A DNA stretch of 64,000 bases from CALWOS01 sp963595735 (lineage in GTDB: Bacteria > Bacillota > Clostridia > Oscillospirales > Oscillospiraceae), in NCBI GenBank assembly GCA_963595735.1, contig CAVBJJ010000002.1, positions 1 through 64,000 of the forward strand. The letters run 5' to 3'. The notes below the pieces were generated by a model, which saw only the letters and a program-made list of their open reading frames with translations, was not told where the DNA came from and did not search any database. Shown here piece after piece: positions 32,743 to 41,203 of the stretch (its first letter is position 1; every line of letters starts with the position of its first letter). Position numbers and translations under genes: made by a program.

Positions 32743-34191
32743 TTATGCGGCAAGGCGGGACTGGATCAGCTGGATCTGCCAATCCTCGATCAGGTCGTCC
32801 GGCCCGGCAAGGCCGTCGCCATAGCCCAGCAGGATACCCGTTTCATACGCCCAAGTCATGGCCTTTGCATCCGTATCCTTAAAGGGGGACGCCGCCTGCA
32901 CCGCCGGGCTGCCCGCCTGCTTCCAAAGCCGGGTGACATAGGCCAGCCGGGTCTGCTTGCCGCTGCGCTGGGTCAGGGAGACATAGTCCAGCTCGTTGCC
33001 GTCCGCGTCCACCGTCTGCACGGTCATGGTGCTGCCGTCCGTCCGGATCAGCTGGCAATTTGCCGTTTGATAGACCGTGCGCTCCGCCAGAGTCTCATCC
33101 GCGCTGTCATAAAACTTGCTGCCGGAAACGCCCATGATGCAGGTCAGCCCCTTTTCATAGTCGATCCTGCCCTGATACAGGGGAAAGCTGCGGCTGTACA
33201 CATGCTGGTGTCCCTCCAGCACAAGGTCTACACCGTAGTCCTCAAAGATCTCCCGCCAGGCATCCTGCATTTTCTGGGCGTTGGTATCGCTGTGCACGGC
33301 ATACAGGGGCAGATGGCTCACCACCACCTGCCAATCCGCCGTGGAGGAGGCCAGATCCTGCCGGAGCCACTGGGCAATGCGGGCATAGTCCCCGTCCGTC
33401 AGCTTCTGCTCCCCGGAGAAGATCCAGGAATTGACCACAAGGATATGACAGTTTCCCGCGTCAAAGGAGTAAAACTCCTCCGAAAAGCCCTCCGGGCCGT
33501 TTTTCGGAAAGGCAAAGCGCTCCAGATACAGCTCCGGCTTTCCGCTGGGGAAATTGCTTTCGTGGTTGCCCACGGCGGAAAACAGCGGCACCTGGGAAAA
33601 CACCAGCTCCGCCGCCGCAAACAGCTGGTCAAACTGCTGCTGGGAAATGCCGGAGTTGACGCCATCCCCGCCCAGAACGGCAAAACGCAGCTCCGGGTGC
33701 TGCTGATACACCTTTTGCACAAAGCGGCTCCAGCTGGCGTAATCCTCCTCACTGTTGCCGGCGGGCTGCACATCGCCCAGATAGGCAAAGGTAAGGCTGC
33801 TGCTTGTGGGGTCGTCCGTTGTAAAGCTGCGGGTCTCGCTCCAGGCGCCCTCGCAGCCCACCCGGTAGACATAGGCCGTGGCGGCTTTCAGCCCGGTGGC
33901 CGTTGCCTCATAATGCCACGCCCCGCTGCCGTCCAGACTGCTGTCCTTTTCCACGGCGGGAAATTCCGCCGCGTCCGCAAAGCCGGACTTGTCATAGGAA
34001 AGCTGCTCCGTCACCTGCATACAGGCCGTGCGCTGCACATCGTCCCGCCACACGGCGGTCACGCTCGTTGCCGGGTCTTCTGTCCAGGACAGCGCCAGAG
34101 CAAAGGGCTTTCCGTTTGCGGCAAAGGCCATTGTACTCAGCAGCGCCGCCGCCATAGCCGCCAGCAGCGTGATCCCCAAAATGCGTTTCAC
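32743..34191 (-). CDS. Secreted purple-acid-phosphatase-like metallophosphoesterase
   Basis: A 482-residue exported protein (signal MKRILGITLLAAMAAALLST). Residues about 28-125 form a fibronectin-like N-terminal domain as in purple acid phosphatases (FALALSWTEDPATSVTAVWR). The calcineurin-like core has AYLGDVQP, GGDGVNSG, GNHE, SHLPLYAVH and EGHQHVYSR, supplying the metal ligands in order. After about 400 there is an Ala-rich linker and one degenerate SLH-like motif (SPFKDTDAKAMTWAYETGIL). Only one motif remains, so wall anchoring is doubtful. It heads the operon with the two SLH paralogues, 55 nt upstream, and would release phosphate or process phosphorylated polymers at the cell surface. 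Confidence 0.8.
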   Translation of the reverse strand: MKRILGITLLAAMAAALLSTMAFAANGKPFALALSWTEDPATSVTAVWRDDVQRTACMQVTEQLSYDKSGFADAAEFPAVEKDSSLDGSGAWHYEATATGLKAATAYVYRVGCEGAWSETRSFTTDDPTSSSLTFAYLGDVQPAGNSEEDYASWSRFVQKVYQQHPELRFAVLGGDGVNSGISQQQFDQLFAAAELVFSQVPLFSAVGNHESNFPSGKPELYLERFAFPKNGPEGFSEEFYSFDAGNCHILVVNSWIFSGEQKLTDGDYARIAQWLRQDLASSTADWQVVVSHLPLYAVHSDTNAQKMQDAWREIFEDYGVDLVLEGHQHVYSRSFPLYQGRIDYEKGLTCIMGVSGSKFYDSADETLAERTVYQTANCQLIRTDGSTMTVQTVDADGNELDYVSLTQRSGKQTRLAYVTRLWKQAGSPAVQAASPFKDTDAKAMTWAYETGILLGYGDGLAGPDDLIEDWQIQLIQSRLAA

Positions 34192-34336
34192 GGGCTTTTC
34201 ACCTTCTTTTTCTTATTATCGGTATTTTCGATATCAGACTCGATATCTCCACCGCGATATAACGATACATAAAATAATAGCCCATTTTCCACACAGAAAA
34301 TGAGACTCTCTGCCTTATATACCAACAGTTTCTTTG

Positions 34337-34365
34337 AGAATACCACATTCGCCCCCGGCAAGCAA
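34337..34365 (-). promoter_or_regulatory. Promoter of the phosphoesterase-SLH operon
   Basis: Minus strand -35 TTGCTT (34360-34365), 17-nt spacer, -10 TATTCT (34337-34342). The leader to the ATG at 34191 is about 140 nt and contains GATATC twice in a CGATATC direct repeat near 34229-34246, a possible regulator site. The rest of the 298-nt gap is AT-rich and shows no gene. Confidence 0.6.
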
Positions 34366-34489
34366 GCACAAATTTTTTGCCGGATTTTGTGCAGGTACGA
34401 CAAGACGCGCGGAATCTATGCGCCGAGGAAACAACTTGACGGGCGATTTGTAAAAACCGTCCGCCAAATCTCTATCAGAAAAACGCTGT

Positions 34490-35050
34490 TTACTCCGGGT
34501 TTTTCTCAAATTTTTCCGGATCCAGCATTTTGACCACGCGCGCCGGATTGCCAACCGCAACGGCATAGTCCGGCACATCCTTTGTGACCACCGCGCCGGC
34601 GCCCACCACTGCATGACGCCCCACGCAAACGCCGGGCAGGATGGTCGCGCCCGCGCCGATCCAGGCAAATTCCCGAATATGTACCGGCTTGCACGGCAGG
34701 ACCCAAAGGTCATAGGGGTCATGGTTATTGGAAAGCAGCTGCACATTGGCCGCGATCATCACATTGTCCTCAATGGTAATACCGCCCCGGGCCATGGCCA
34801 GCAAATTGGAGTTGATAAACACATTCTTCCCGATCCGCATGGAACTGACACAGGCGCCCTGCAGCGGCGGGGCAATGGAGCTTCCGGCGCCCAGATTTTC
34901 GCCAAACAGCTGGCGCAGCAGCTGCTGATATTCCTCTGTCATCGGCATGGTGTGGTTGAGCCGGAACAGCAGCTCCGTGCAGCGTCTGGCTTCCGCCTGC
35001 TCCTGGGGGCCGGTCTTTCGCAGATCGACCCGCTCTTCCTTACACTCCAT
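34490..35050 (-). CDS. Sugar O-acetyltransferase (maltose/galactoside type)
   Basis: A 186-residue left-handed beta-helix acetyltransferase. The mac-type N-terminal helices (QAEARRCTELLFRLN) precede hexapeptide repeats (SSMRIGKNVFINSNLLAMAR, ITIEDNVMIAANVQLLSNNH, WIGAGATILPGVCVGRHAVV, VTKDVPDYAVAVGNPARVV). The catalytic His of the LSNNHD motif is present. It transfers acetyl from acetyl-CoA to a sugar hydroxyl. The ATG at 35050 overlaps the flavodoxin gene by 11 nt. No sugar transporter is adjacent, so the natural acceptor is uncertain. Confidence 0.88.
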   Translation of the reverse strand: MECKEERVDLRKTGPQEQAEARRCTELLFRLNHTMPMTEEYQQLLRQLFGENLGAGSSIAPPLQGACVSSMRIGKNVFINSNLLAMARGGITIEDNVMIAANVQLLSNNHDPYDLWVLPCKPVHIREFAWIGAGATILPGVCVGRHAVVGAGAVVTKDVPDYAVAVGNPARVVKMLDPEKFEKNPE

Positions 35051-35564
35051 CCGTGCCGACCTCCTGCACCCAGTCCGCCAGCGCGGGCTTTGCACTGTCC
35101 ACATTGCTGCCGTAAAGGGCAAGTCCCTTTGTGACTTTTGCGCCCTTTGCCGCTTTTTGAATGTCCTGCTCCGTGCGGGAAAGCCCGCTGCCCTCATGGG
35201 TGCAGAAGGGATGGATGGTCTTTCCCTGCAGGTCATACCGCTCCAAAAAGCTGTAGACCGCCATGGGCATCGTGCCCCAGTAGTTGGGGTATCCCAGATA
35301 GATCTCCCCATAGTCCTCCAGACTCTCCGGCGGGGCGACCAGCGCCGGTCTGGCATGGTGCTGCAGATCCGCCTTGGCCTGGGCAATGCAGGTCTGGTAG
35401 TCGTCCGAATACGGCTCCTGCTGCCGGATCTGGAACAGCTCCCCGCCGGTCAACTCCGCCAGCATTTTTGCCGCCTTTTCCGTGTTGCCAACGGCAATGT
35501 GCCGGTAAGCACCGCCAAAGTAGTTCTCTCCCGCGCGGGAGTAGTAGGCAATCAGGGTTTTCAT
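35040..35564 (-). CDS. Flavodoxin-family protein
   Basis: A 174-residue FMN-binding-type protein. The ATG at 35564 follows AAGGAGG; the N-terminus KTLIAYYSRAGEN carries the phosphate-binding loop, with the Gly-Asn-Thr piece displaced (HIAVGNTEK) as in long clostridial and lactobacillal flavodoxin-like proteins. YLGYPNYWGTMPMAVYSFLE is the typical second flavin-loop region. Likely an electron carrier or small flavin reductase in the cytosol. Cotranscribed with the acetyltransferase from a promoter inside the end of glgB. Confidence 0.85.
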   Translation of the reverse strand: MKTLIAYYSRAGENYFGGAYRHIAVGNTEKAAKMLAELTGGELFQIRQQEPYSDDYQTCIAQAKADLQHHARPALVAPPESLEDYGEIYLGYPNYWGTMPMAVYSFLERYDLQGKTIHPFCTHEGSGLSRTEQDIQKAAKGAKVTKGLALYGSNVDSAKPALADWVQEVGTDGV

Positions 35565-35589
35565 AAAAAACGACCTCCTTGTACGATAC

Positions 35590-35618
35590 AATATAATTTA
35601 TGTTTTCAGCTTTTTCAA
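35590..35618 (-). promoter_or_regulatory. Promoter of the flavodoxin gene at the end of glgB
   Basis: Minus strand -35 TTGAAA (35613-35618), 17-nt spacer, -10 TATATT (35590-35595). The -35 lies inside the last codons of glgB and the -10 just past its stop. Confidence 0.6.
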
Positions 35619-37589
35619 AACCGCGCCGGTGCGCGCCGGGAGATAGATCAAAAATCCCCCCTGCTCCCCGGCTTCGGCGGAATAGGTCACCGTGCCGCTG
35701 ATGCGTCCCTGTCCGCCGAAGCGCGGCTCGTCCGTGGAAAGCACCACCCGGTAGCGTCCCGCCGGAGCCGGCACATACAGCGCCGGCTGGGAGCGGCTGG
35801 GGTGAAAGTTGAACAGGAAAAGATAGTCCCTGCGGGCAAACAGCAAAAGCTGATCCGCCTCGTGGAGCCGCAGGCACCGCGCCGGTGCGCCGGCAAGCAG
35901 CATCTCGTCCCGAAACAGGCATACCATCGCCCGGTCAAAGGCGCCCAGCTGGCCATAGCGCAGCTCCTCCCGCTCCGCCAGGGACCACTGCCGCCGGGCA
36001 TAGGCATAGCTCCAGCCGTTGCCCTCCCGGGGAAAGTCGATCCACTCCGGGTGGCCGAACTCGTTGCCCATGAAATTCAAATAGCCTTCCCCACCGGCGG
36101 AAATGGTCACCAACCGGATCATCTTGTGCAGCGCCATGGCGCGCTCAATAACCAGATTTTCCCGGTTCCGGCACATCCCCGTGTACATCTCCGCTCCGGC
36201 CAGCCGAAACATCAGGGTCTGATCTCCCACCAAGGCCTGATCGTGGCTTTCGGCATAGGCAATGCGCTTTTCGCCGTTCCGCTTTGCCGTCAGCTCCCAA
36301 CAGAGCCGGGACATATCCCAGCAGCCGTCCCTGCGTTCCCGGATCGTGCGGATATAATAATCCGGCAGCCCCATGCTCAGGCGGTAATCAAAGCCGATGC
36401 CGCCAGCGGAAACCGGCAGGCACATTCCCGGCATGGCGCTCATGTCCTCCGCCACCAGCAGCGCCCGGGGCGAAAGCTCGTGGATCAGCTCTGTTGCCAG
36501 CTGGAGATAGGTCACCGCGTCCGCATCTGTGTTGGGAGAAAAATAGCAGGCCGGCTCGGTAAAGGCGACGCCCAGCCCGTGGTCATGGTAGAGCATACTG
36601 GTCACGCCGTCAAAGCGGAAGCCATCCAGACGGTACTCCTCCAGCCAGAACTTGAGGTTGGACAGCAGAAAATGCAGCACGCCGCTTTTGCCATAGTCAA
36701 ACAGCTTGCTGCCCCAGGCCGGGTGATCCCCGGCCGCGCCGGGCTTGAAAAACTGCTCCGGCGTGCCGTCAAAGCAATGGATGCCCTCCAGCGTGTTTTT
36801 GACCGCATGGGAGTGTACCAGATCCAGCAGCACCCGCAGCCCCAGCCCGTGGGCGCGATCGACCAGATATTTCAAGTCGTCCGGCGTGCCAAAGCGGGAG
36901 GACGCCGCGAAAAAATTGCTCACATGATAGCCAAAGGAGCCATAATAGGGGTGCTCCATCACCGCCATCAGCTGCACGGTGTTGTAGCCTCCCGCCTGGA
37001 TGCGGGGCAGGACGGAGTCGGCAAATTCCCGGTAGGACGCCACCCGCCCCTCCTCCGCGCTCATGCCCACATGGGCCTCGTAGATCAACGGCGGCAGCTC
37101 CCGCGCCGGGGCAAAGGCGGTGTTCTGCCATCGGTAGGGGCTTTCCGGCGCCCAGACCACGGCGGAAAAGCCGCCGGTTTCCGGGTCCTGCCGGGTGCAG
37201 CGGCAGTACAGGGGCATTTTGTCCTCCTGCCGTCCCCCGGCGGTCACACAGACCTTGTACCGGGAGAGGTGGCGCAGGCTGTCCCGCCCCGGCAGATGAA
37301 TTTCCCAGCTTCCGTTTTCCAGACGGCGCAGCGGGTGCCGCGACCGATCCCAACCGTTAAAATCCCCGATCAGGTGCAGCGCCTGCGCCCCCGGCGCCCA
37401 CTCCCGATACACCCAGCCGTCCTGCATCCGGTGCAGGCCATAGTACAGGTGGCCGTTGGCAAAATCCACCAGCTTCTGCCCCGGCGCCAGCAGCCGCTGC
37501 TTCGTCTGCGCCAGATGCGCCATGCGGGCTTCGATCGCCCCGGCAAAGGGGCGCAGCTCCGGCTGCAATTGCAGAATTTTCCAGTCCAT
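35598..37589 (-). CDS. glgB: 1,4-alpha-glucan branching enzyme (GH13)
   Basis: A 663-residue glycosidase-family branching enzyme that makes alpha-1,6 branches in glycogen. The ATG at 37589 follows GGAAAGGAGGA. An N-terminal CBM48 (WAPGAQALHLIGDFNGWDRS) precedes the GH13 barrel with region I DLVHSHAVKN (about 255), region II DGFRFDGVTS (nucleophile Asp about 327), region III AEDMSAMPG (acid Glu about 381) and region IV ESHDQ (about 448). The layout (GYHVSNFFAASSRFGTPDDL) resembles the eukaryote-like GH13_8 type. No other glycogen gene is adjacent. It stands alone between a zinc-ribbon gene and the flavodoxin unit. Confidence 0.93.
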   Translation of the reverse strand: MDWKILQLQPELRPFAGAIEARMAHLAQTKQRLLAPGQKLVDFANGHLYYGLHRMQDGWVYREWAPGAQALHLIGDFNGWDRSRHPLRRLENGSWEIHLPGRDSLRHLSRYKVCVTAGGRQEDKMPLYCRCTRQDPETGGFSAVVWAPESPYRWQNTAFAPARELPPLIYEAHVGMSAEEGRVASYREFADSVLPRIQAGGYNTVQLMAVMEHPYYGSFGYHVSNFFAASSRFGTPDDLKYLVDRAHGLGLRVLLDLVHSHAVKNTLEGIHCFDGTPEQFFKPGAAGDHPAWGSKLFDYGKSGVLHFLLSNLKFWLEEYRLDGFRFDGVTSMLYHDHGLGVAFTEPACYFSPNTDADAVTYLQLATELIHELSPRALLVAEDMSAMPGMCLPVSAGGIGFDYRLSMGLPDYYIRTIRERRDGCWDMSRLCWELTAKRNGEKRIAYAESHDQALVGDQTLMFRLAGAEMYTGMCRNRENLVIERAMALHKMIRLVTISAGGEGYLNFMGNEFGHPEWIDFPREGNGWSYAYARRQWSLAEREELRYGQLGAFDRAMVCLFRDEMLLAGAPARCLRLHEADQLLLFARRDYLFLFNFHPSRSQPALYVPAPAGRYRVVLSTDEPRFGGQGRISGTVTYSAEAGEQGGFLIYLPARTGAVLKKLKT

Positions 37590-37705
37590 GACTCCTCCTT
37601 TCCCCCTGCCCGGCAGCAGGATTTTTCTTCTGCTTTCAGTATAACCAAGCCGCGCCGCCCTGTCAATTTTGAAAAAAGGGGAAAAGCATCGGAATCTCTC
37701 CAAAC

Positions 37706-37738
37706 ATAAAAAACACCCATCATAAGATGGATGTTCTT
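37706..37738 (-). terminator. Terminator of the zinc-ribbon gene
   Basis: On the minus strand AACATCCATC and GATGGGTGTT pair around TTAT, followed by a T-run (TGTTTTTTATG), 23 nt beyond the stop. Confidence 0.75.
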
Positions 37739-37760
37739 TACAACTGCATATGATACTTCG

Positions 37761-37994
37761 CTAGAACTTATGTCCACAGTTATTGCACTTATAGCTGCTT
37801 CTGACCTTATTTGCGGCAAAAATGCCAAACATTGCCACAGACGCCACCTTAGAAGCCCCACTAATTATGGAACAATCACTGCTTCCGCATTTAGGGCAAT
37901 AAATGTTTGTATCTATAGGGGTACCGCAGTTTGGACAAGCTTTTGCTTTATCGGAAACATCTTTACCGCATTCGGGACATTTTATCATTGCCAT
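37761..37994 (-). CDS. Small double zinc-ribbon protein
   Basis: A 77-residue protein with four Cys pairs: IKCPECGKDVSDKAKACPNC (one zinc ribbon) and YCPKCGSSDC with YKCNNCGHKF (a second), separated by a short hydrophobic stretch (GASKVASVAMFGIFAANK) that may touch the membrane. The start at 37994 is chosen by analogy with ribbon proteins beginning near M-I-K-C-P; no good ribosome binding site is seen and the frame stays open to 38066. The surrounding DNA (37700-38150) is much more AT-rich than its neighbours, suggesting recent acquisition. Function unknown. Confidence 0.6.
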   Translation of the reverse strand: MAMIKCPECGKDVSDKAKACPNCGTPIDTNIYCPKCGSSDCSIISGASKVASVAMFGIFAANKVRSSYKCNNCGHKF

Positions 37995-38186
37995 ATCAAT
38001 TACATATAATGAAAACCTTTTCCAGGGATGGTTTACATTATTTCTCCTTTCTGCAAAATATTGCATTTTTCCTTTTCAATATACCATCATATCGTTATAA
38101 AGTCAACATTTTATAACGAAACTATTCATCTAACGATATTGTGGCTTACCGTGTAGAATATACTCAATTTTATTGGATGGGAGCGG

Positions 38187-38522
38187 ATGGTTTTGCCCGG
38201 TATGGATGTTGTTCAGCGAATCAAGGATTTATGCGCCGCCTATTCCTGGACCTATTATCGTTTGGCAAAGGAAAGCGGCGTTACCTACTCCACCTTAAAT
38301 GCCATGATGCACAAAGGCACCATCCCCTCTGTCCCCACTCTGGAAAAGCTGTGCGGCGGCTTTGGCATTTCGTTGTCGCAGTTCTTTGCGGAGGATACTG
38401 CCGCCGCAACGCTGACGGAGGCGCAAAAGCAGCACTTGCAGCACTGGAACACGCTCAACGCGGAAAACAAGCGCTGCGCCGAGCAGTTTATTCTCTTTCT
38501 GAAAACCCAACAGGACACATAA
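38187..38522 (+). CDS. XRE-family transcriptional regulator
   Basis: A 111-residue protein. Residues about 6-65 form a Cro/CI-type helix-turn-helix: VVQRIKDLCAAYSWTYYRLA, KESGVTYSTLNAMMHKG, then TLEKLCGGFGISLSQFF. The C-terminal 40 residues are helical (LTEAQKQHLQHWNTLNAENK), possibly for dimerisation. Such single-domain regulators often control a neighbouring gene, but none obvious is here. The start may be ATG 38187 or ATG 38202; neither has an ideal ribosome binding site. A terminator follows directly. Confidence 0.8.
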   Translation: MVLPGMDVVQRIKDLCAAYSWTYYRLAKESGVTYSTLNAMMHKGTIPSVPTLEKLCGGFGISLSQFFAEDTAAATLTEAQKQHLQHWNTLNAENKRCAEQFILFLKTQQDT

Positions 38523-38544
38523 GCGCACCAAGCCGTATATTACA

Positions 38545-38583
38545 AAAGCCCGAAGCAAATCACCGGATTTTGCTTCGGGCTTT
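38545..38583 (+). terminator. Terminator after the XRE gene
   Basis: AAAGCCCGAAGCAAA (38545-38559) pairs with TTTGCTTCGGGCTTT (38569-38583), a 15-bp perfect stem ending in a short T-run. Confidence 0.8.
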
Positions 38584-38601
38584 CAGCTTACCTCTTTGCC
38601 A

Positions 38602-38866
38602 GCCTCGCCTCTCCCTTTGGGAGAGGTGGCTGAGCGCAGCGAAGACGGAGATGGGAAACATGACCAGCCCACAGAACCCGGGGGCTTGATTGTCTGCAAC
38701 CCCCTCTCAGTCTCCTGCGGTGACAGCTCTCCCAAAGGGAGAGCCAAGAGGGACTTTCCACGGCGGTCTATCTGATTGAGGCGGGTCTTGCCCCCCCTCA
38801 AACTCCACCGCTGCTGCGAAGTTTTCTACTGACTGCCTGTTTTTCGACAGCTTCAGCTTTCCCAAG
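38602..38866. repeat. Dispersed intergenic repeat, copy 4
   Basis: Order here: GCCTCGCCTCTCCCTTTGGG with AGAGGTGG and CGCAGCGAAGACGGAGATGG, then CCCTCTCAGTCTCC and GACAGCTCTCCCAAAGGGAG, then GGCGGTCTATCTGATTGAGG with CGGGTCTTGCC, ending GCCTGTTTTTCGACAGC. It fills the 467-nt gap between the XRE gene and argS; no gene is seen there. Confidence 0.65.
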
Positions 38867-38989
38867 AGGAGAGTCCAGGGCAGGCACCCCGTTACATCGC
38901 ATATTGGCAAGACGACCTGCGCCCCTGGAGGAAACTTCCCCCAGGGGCGCAGCAGTGTATTATTTCGCTTGCTTTTTCCGACTGCCGGC

Positions 38990-40735
38990 TTACATTTTTT
39001 CCGGCGCGGTCACGCCCAAAATGCCAAGAGTGATGGCGATGACCCGGCGGGTGCTGTCCACCAGCAGCAGGCGGGCGCGGAGCAGCTCCGGCGCTTCGCC
39101 CTTCAGGCGGCAGACATTATAAAACCGGTGGAAGCGACCGGCCAGATCGGTCACATAGCGGTTCAGGCGGCTGGGATCATACTGCGCGGCGGCCACGCGG
39201 ATCTCCTCCGTCAGGGCGGCCAGCGCCTTGATCAGCTCCTGCTCCTGCTCCGTTTGCAGCAGGCCTGCATCCACCTCCGCCGCGCGGGGGACAGCAAAGC
39301 CCTCCTCCGCCAGCATGGACAGCAGTGAGCAGATCCGGGCGTGGGCGTACTGGACATAGTACACCGGGTTCTCGCTGTCCTGACGGATGGCCAGATCCAG
39401 GTCAAAGTCCATTTGGGTATCCGGCTTGGAGTTGAAGAAGTACCGCGCCGCATCCACGGGGATCTCATCCAGCAGGTCGGAAAGGGAGATGGCCTTTCCG
39501 GTGCGCTTGGACATTCTCACCTGCTGGCCGTTGCGCACCAGGCGCACCAGCTGCATCAGCACCACATCCAGATGCTCGCTGCCGTTGAGCCCCAGCGCAT
39601 CCAGCGCCGCTTTCATCCGCGCCACATGGCCGTGGTGATCCGCGCCCCAGATGTCGATGACCTGGTCAAAACCACGCTGGGCGAACTTGTTCCGGTGATA
39701 GGCGATATCCGCGGCAAAATAGGTATAAAAGCCGTTGGCGCGGCGCAACACATCGTCCTTCAGATCCAGCTTTTCGATGTCCTTTTCCTTTTTGCCGGCC
39801 TTGCGGTAATGCTCCGCCAGCAGCTGGGCGGTCTTGAGCCACAGCGCACCCTCTTTTTCATAGGTCCAGCCTCGGGCAGTCAGCTCCCCGACGGTGTCCT
39901 CCACATAATTGGCAGCATACAGCTCGGATTCAAAAAACCACTTGTCATAGTGGATGCCGTAGCGCTCCAGATCCCGCTGCATCCGGGGGATGTTCTGTTC
40001 CAGGCCGAATTTGGCCAAAGCGTCCCGACGCGCCTGCTCCGGCTCCGCCTGCCAGCGGTCGCCCTCCTGCTCGTAAAAGGCCTTTGCCAGCAGCTTGATG
40101 TCCTCGCCCTGGTAGCCGTCCTCCGGGAACGGCACGGCGTCCTCCCCCAGAATAATCTGGAGATAACGCGCCTCCAGACTGGCGGCAAACTTGGCGATCT
40201 GGTTGCCGGCGTCGTTGACATAGAACTCCCGCCAGACCTTTGCCCCAGCATAGTCTAGCACGGCCGCCAGAGTATCGCCCAGCACGCCGCCCCGGGCGTT
40301 GCCCATGTGCATGGGACCGGTGGGGTTGGCGGAAACGAATTCCACCATGTACTTTTTCCCGCCAAGGCTGTCGCTGCGGCCATAGCTTTCCCCGGCGGCC
40401 TCGATCCCGGCGAGGACATTACCATACCAGCGGCTGTCCAGCCGGAAGTTCATAAAGCCCGGACCGGCGACCTCCGCAGCAGAAAAGCTGCTGCCCTCCA
40501 GCTCCAGATGGGCGACCAGCGTTTCCGCGATCTTCCGGGGGGCGCAGCGCAGCGCCTTTGCCCCCACCATGGCGTGGTTGGCGGCATAGTCTCCGTTTTG
40601 GGTGTCCTTGGGGATCTCCACCGTGCCGGTAAGCACCGCGCCGGCGGGCAGCTGTCCCGCTGCCGCCGCTTTTTCATAGGCCTTTTGCAGCAGATCGGTG
40701 ATCTCCTGCTTTGTATTTTCAATCAGATTCAGCAT
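38990..40735 (-). CDS. argS: Arginyl-tRNA synthetase
   Basis: A 581-residue class I synthetase that charges tRNA-Arg. The N-terminal Add-1 domain (about 1-110) is followed by the catalytic fold with ANPTGPMHMGNARGG (HIGH-equivalent HMGN, about 133-147) and MSKRTGKAISLSDLL (KMSKS-equivalent, in the second half), and a C-terminal DALR anticodon-binding domain. Typical length is 550-600. It overlaps the DUF1934 gene by 7 nt, the ywiB-argS arrangement seen in Bacillus. Confidence 0.96.
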   Translation of the reverse strand: MLNLIENTKQEITDLLQKAYEKAAAAGQLPAGAVLTGTVEIPKDTQNGDYAANHAMVGAKALRCAPRKIAETLVAHLELEGSSFSAAEVAGPGFMNFRLDSRWYGNVLAGIEAAGESYGRSDSLGGKKYMVEFVSANPTGPMHMGNARGGVLGDTLAAVLDYAGAKVWREFYVNDAGNQIAKFAASLEARYLQIILGEDAVPFPEDGYQGEDIKLLAKAFYEQEGDRWQAEPEQARRDALAKFGLEQNIPRMQRDLERYGIHYDKWFFESELYAANYVEDTVGELTARGWTYEKEGALWLKTAQLLAEHYRKAGKKEKDIEKLDLKDDVLRRANGFYTYFAADIAYHRNKFAQRGFDQVIDIWGADHHGHVARMKAALDALGLNGSEHLDVVLMQLVRLVRNGQQVRMSKRTGKAISLSDLLDEIPVDAARYFFNSKPDTQMDFDLDLAIRQDSENPVYYVQYAHARICSLLSMLAEEGFAVPRAAEVDAGLLQTEQEQELIKALAALTEEIRVAAAQYDPSRLNRYVTDLAGRFHRFYNVCRLKGEAPELLRARLLLVDSTRRVIAITLGILGVTAPEKM

Positions 40736-41184
40736 CTCACATCGTCCTTTTTTACTTCTTTTACCTGGATTTTGAAGGTATTGCGTCCCACAACGGCGTG
40801 GTCATAATCCACCACATAGTTGATCTCCAGCTCGCCGCCATGCTCGTCCATACGCTGCCGGACACGGTTGGTGTTCACGCCCATGGTCGCCGCGCCATAG
40901 GGTGTCTCGTAAATAAAGCTGTGCTTTTTGCCCTCCTCAAATACCATGCGGGTGTTCACATTTCCCTCCCGGGACATGATGACCTTTTTGGGGTTGATGG
41001 TAAAGCAGGTGCTGGTGCCCTCCAGCCCGGTCAACTCGCTTTCCTGATAGATAAAGTAGGACTGCTCCGGGTCGTAGGCATATTTCCCCTCGGTCTCCAG
41101 CTCGATCCTGTCCTCCTGAACGCTGTCCTCCCCGCTTTGGATCCCGGTCACGGAAATGAGCACATCCTTCATCTTTCTATTCAT
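40729..41184 (-). CDS. DUF1934 (YwiB-like) beta-barrel protein
   Basis: A 151-residue protein. Repeated beta-strands (DVLISVTGIQSGEDSVQEDR, YFIYQESELTGLEGTSTCFT, KKVIMSREGNVNTRMVFEEG, ELEINYVVDYDHAVVGRNTF) fit the lipocalin-like DUF1934 family, often encoded next to argS. No enzymatic motif is seen and the role is unknown. It lies 19 nt downstream of murI and overlaps argS. Confidence 0.85.
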   Translation of the reverse strand: MNRKMKDVLISVTGIQSGEDSVQEDRIELETEGKYAYDPEQSYFIYQESELTGLEGTSTCFTINPKKVIMSREGNVNTRMVFEEGKKHSFIYETPYGAATMGVNTNRVRQRMDEHGGELEINYVVDYDHAVVGRNTFKIQVKEVKKDDVRC

Positions 41185-41203
41185 GGTCTGTTCTCCTTTT
41201 CTC

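Noticed and set aside
34947..37709. Plus-strand open frame of about 900 codons opposite glgB and flavodoxin
   Set aside because: Crosses three genuine minus-strand genes; composition typical of a shadow frame.
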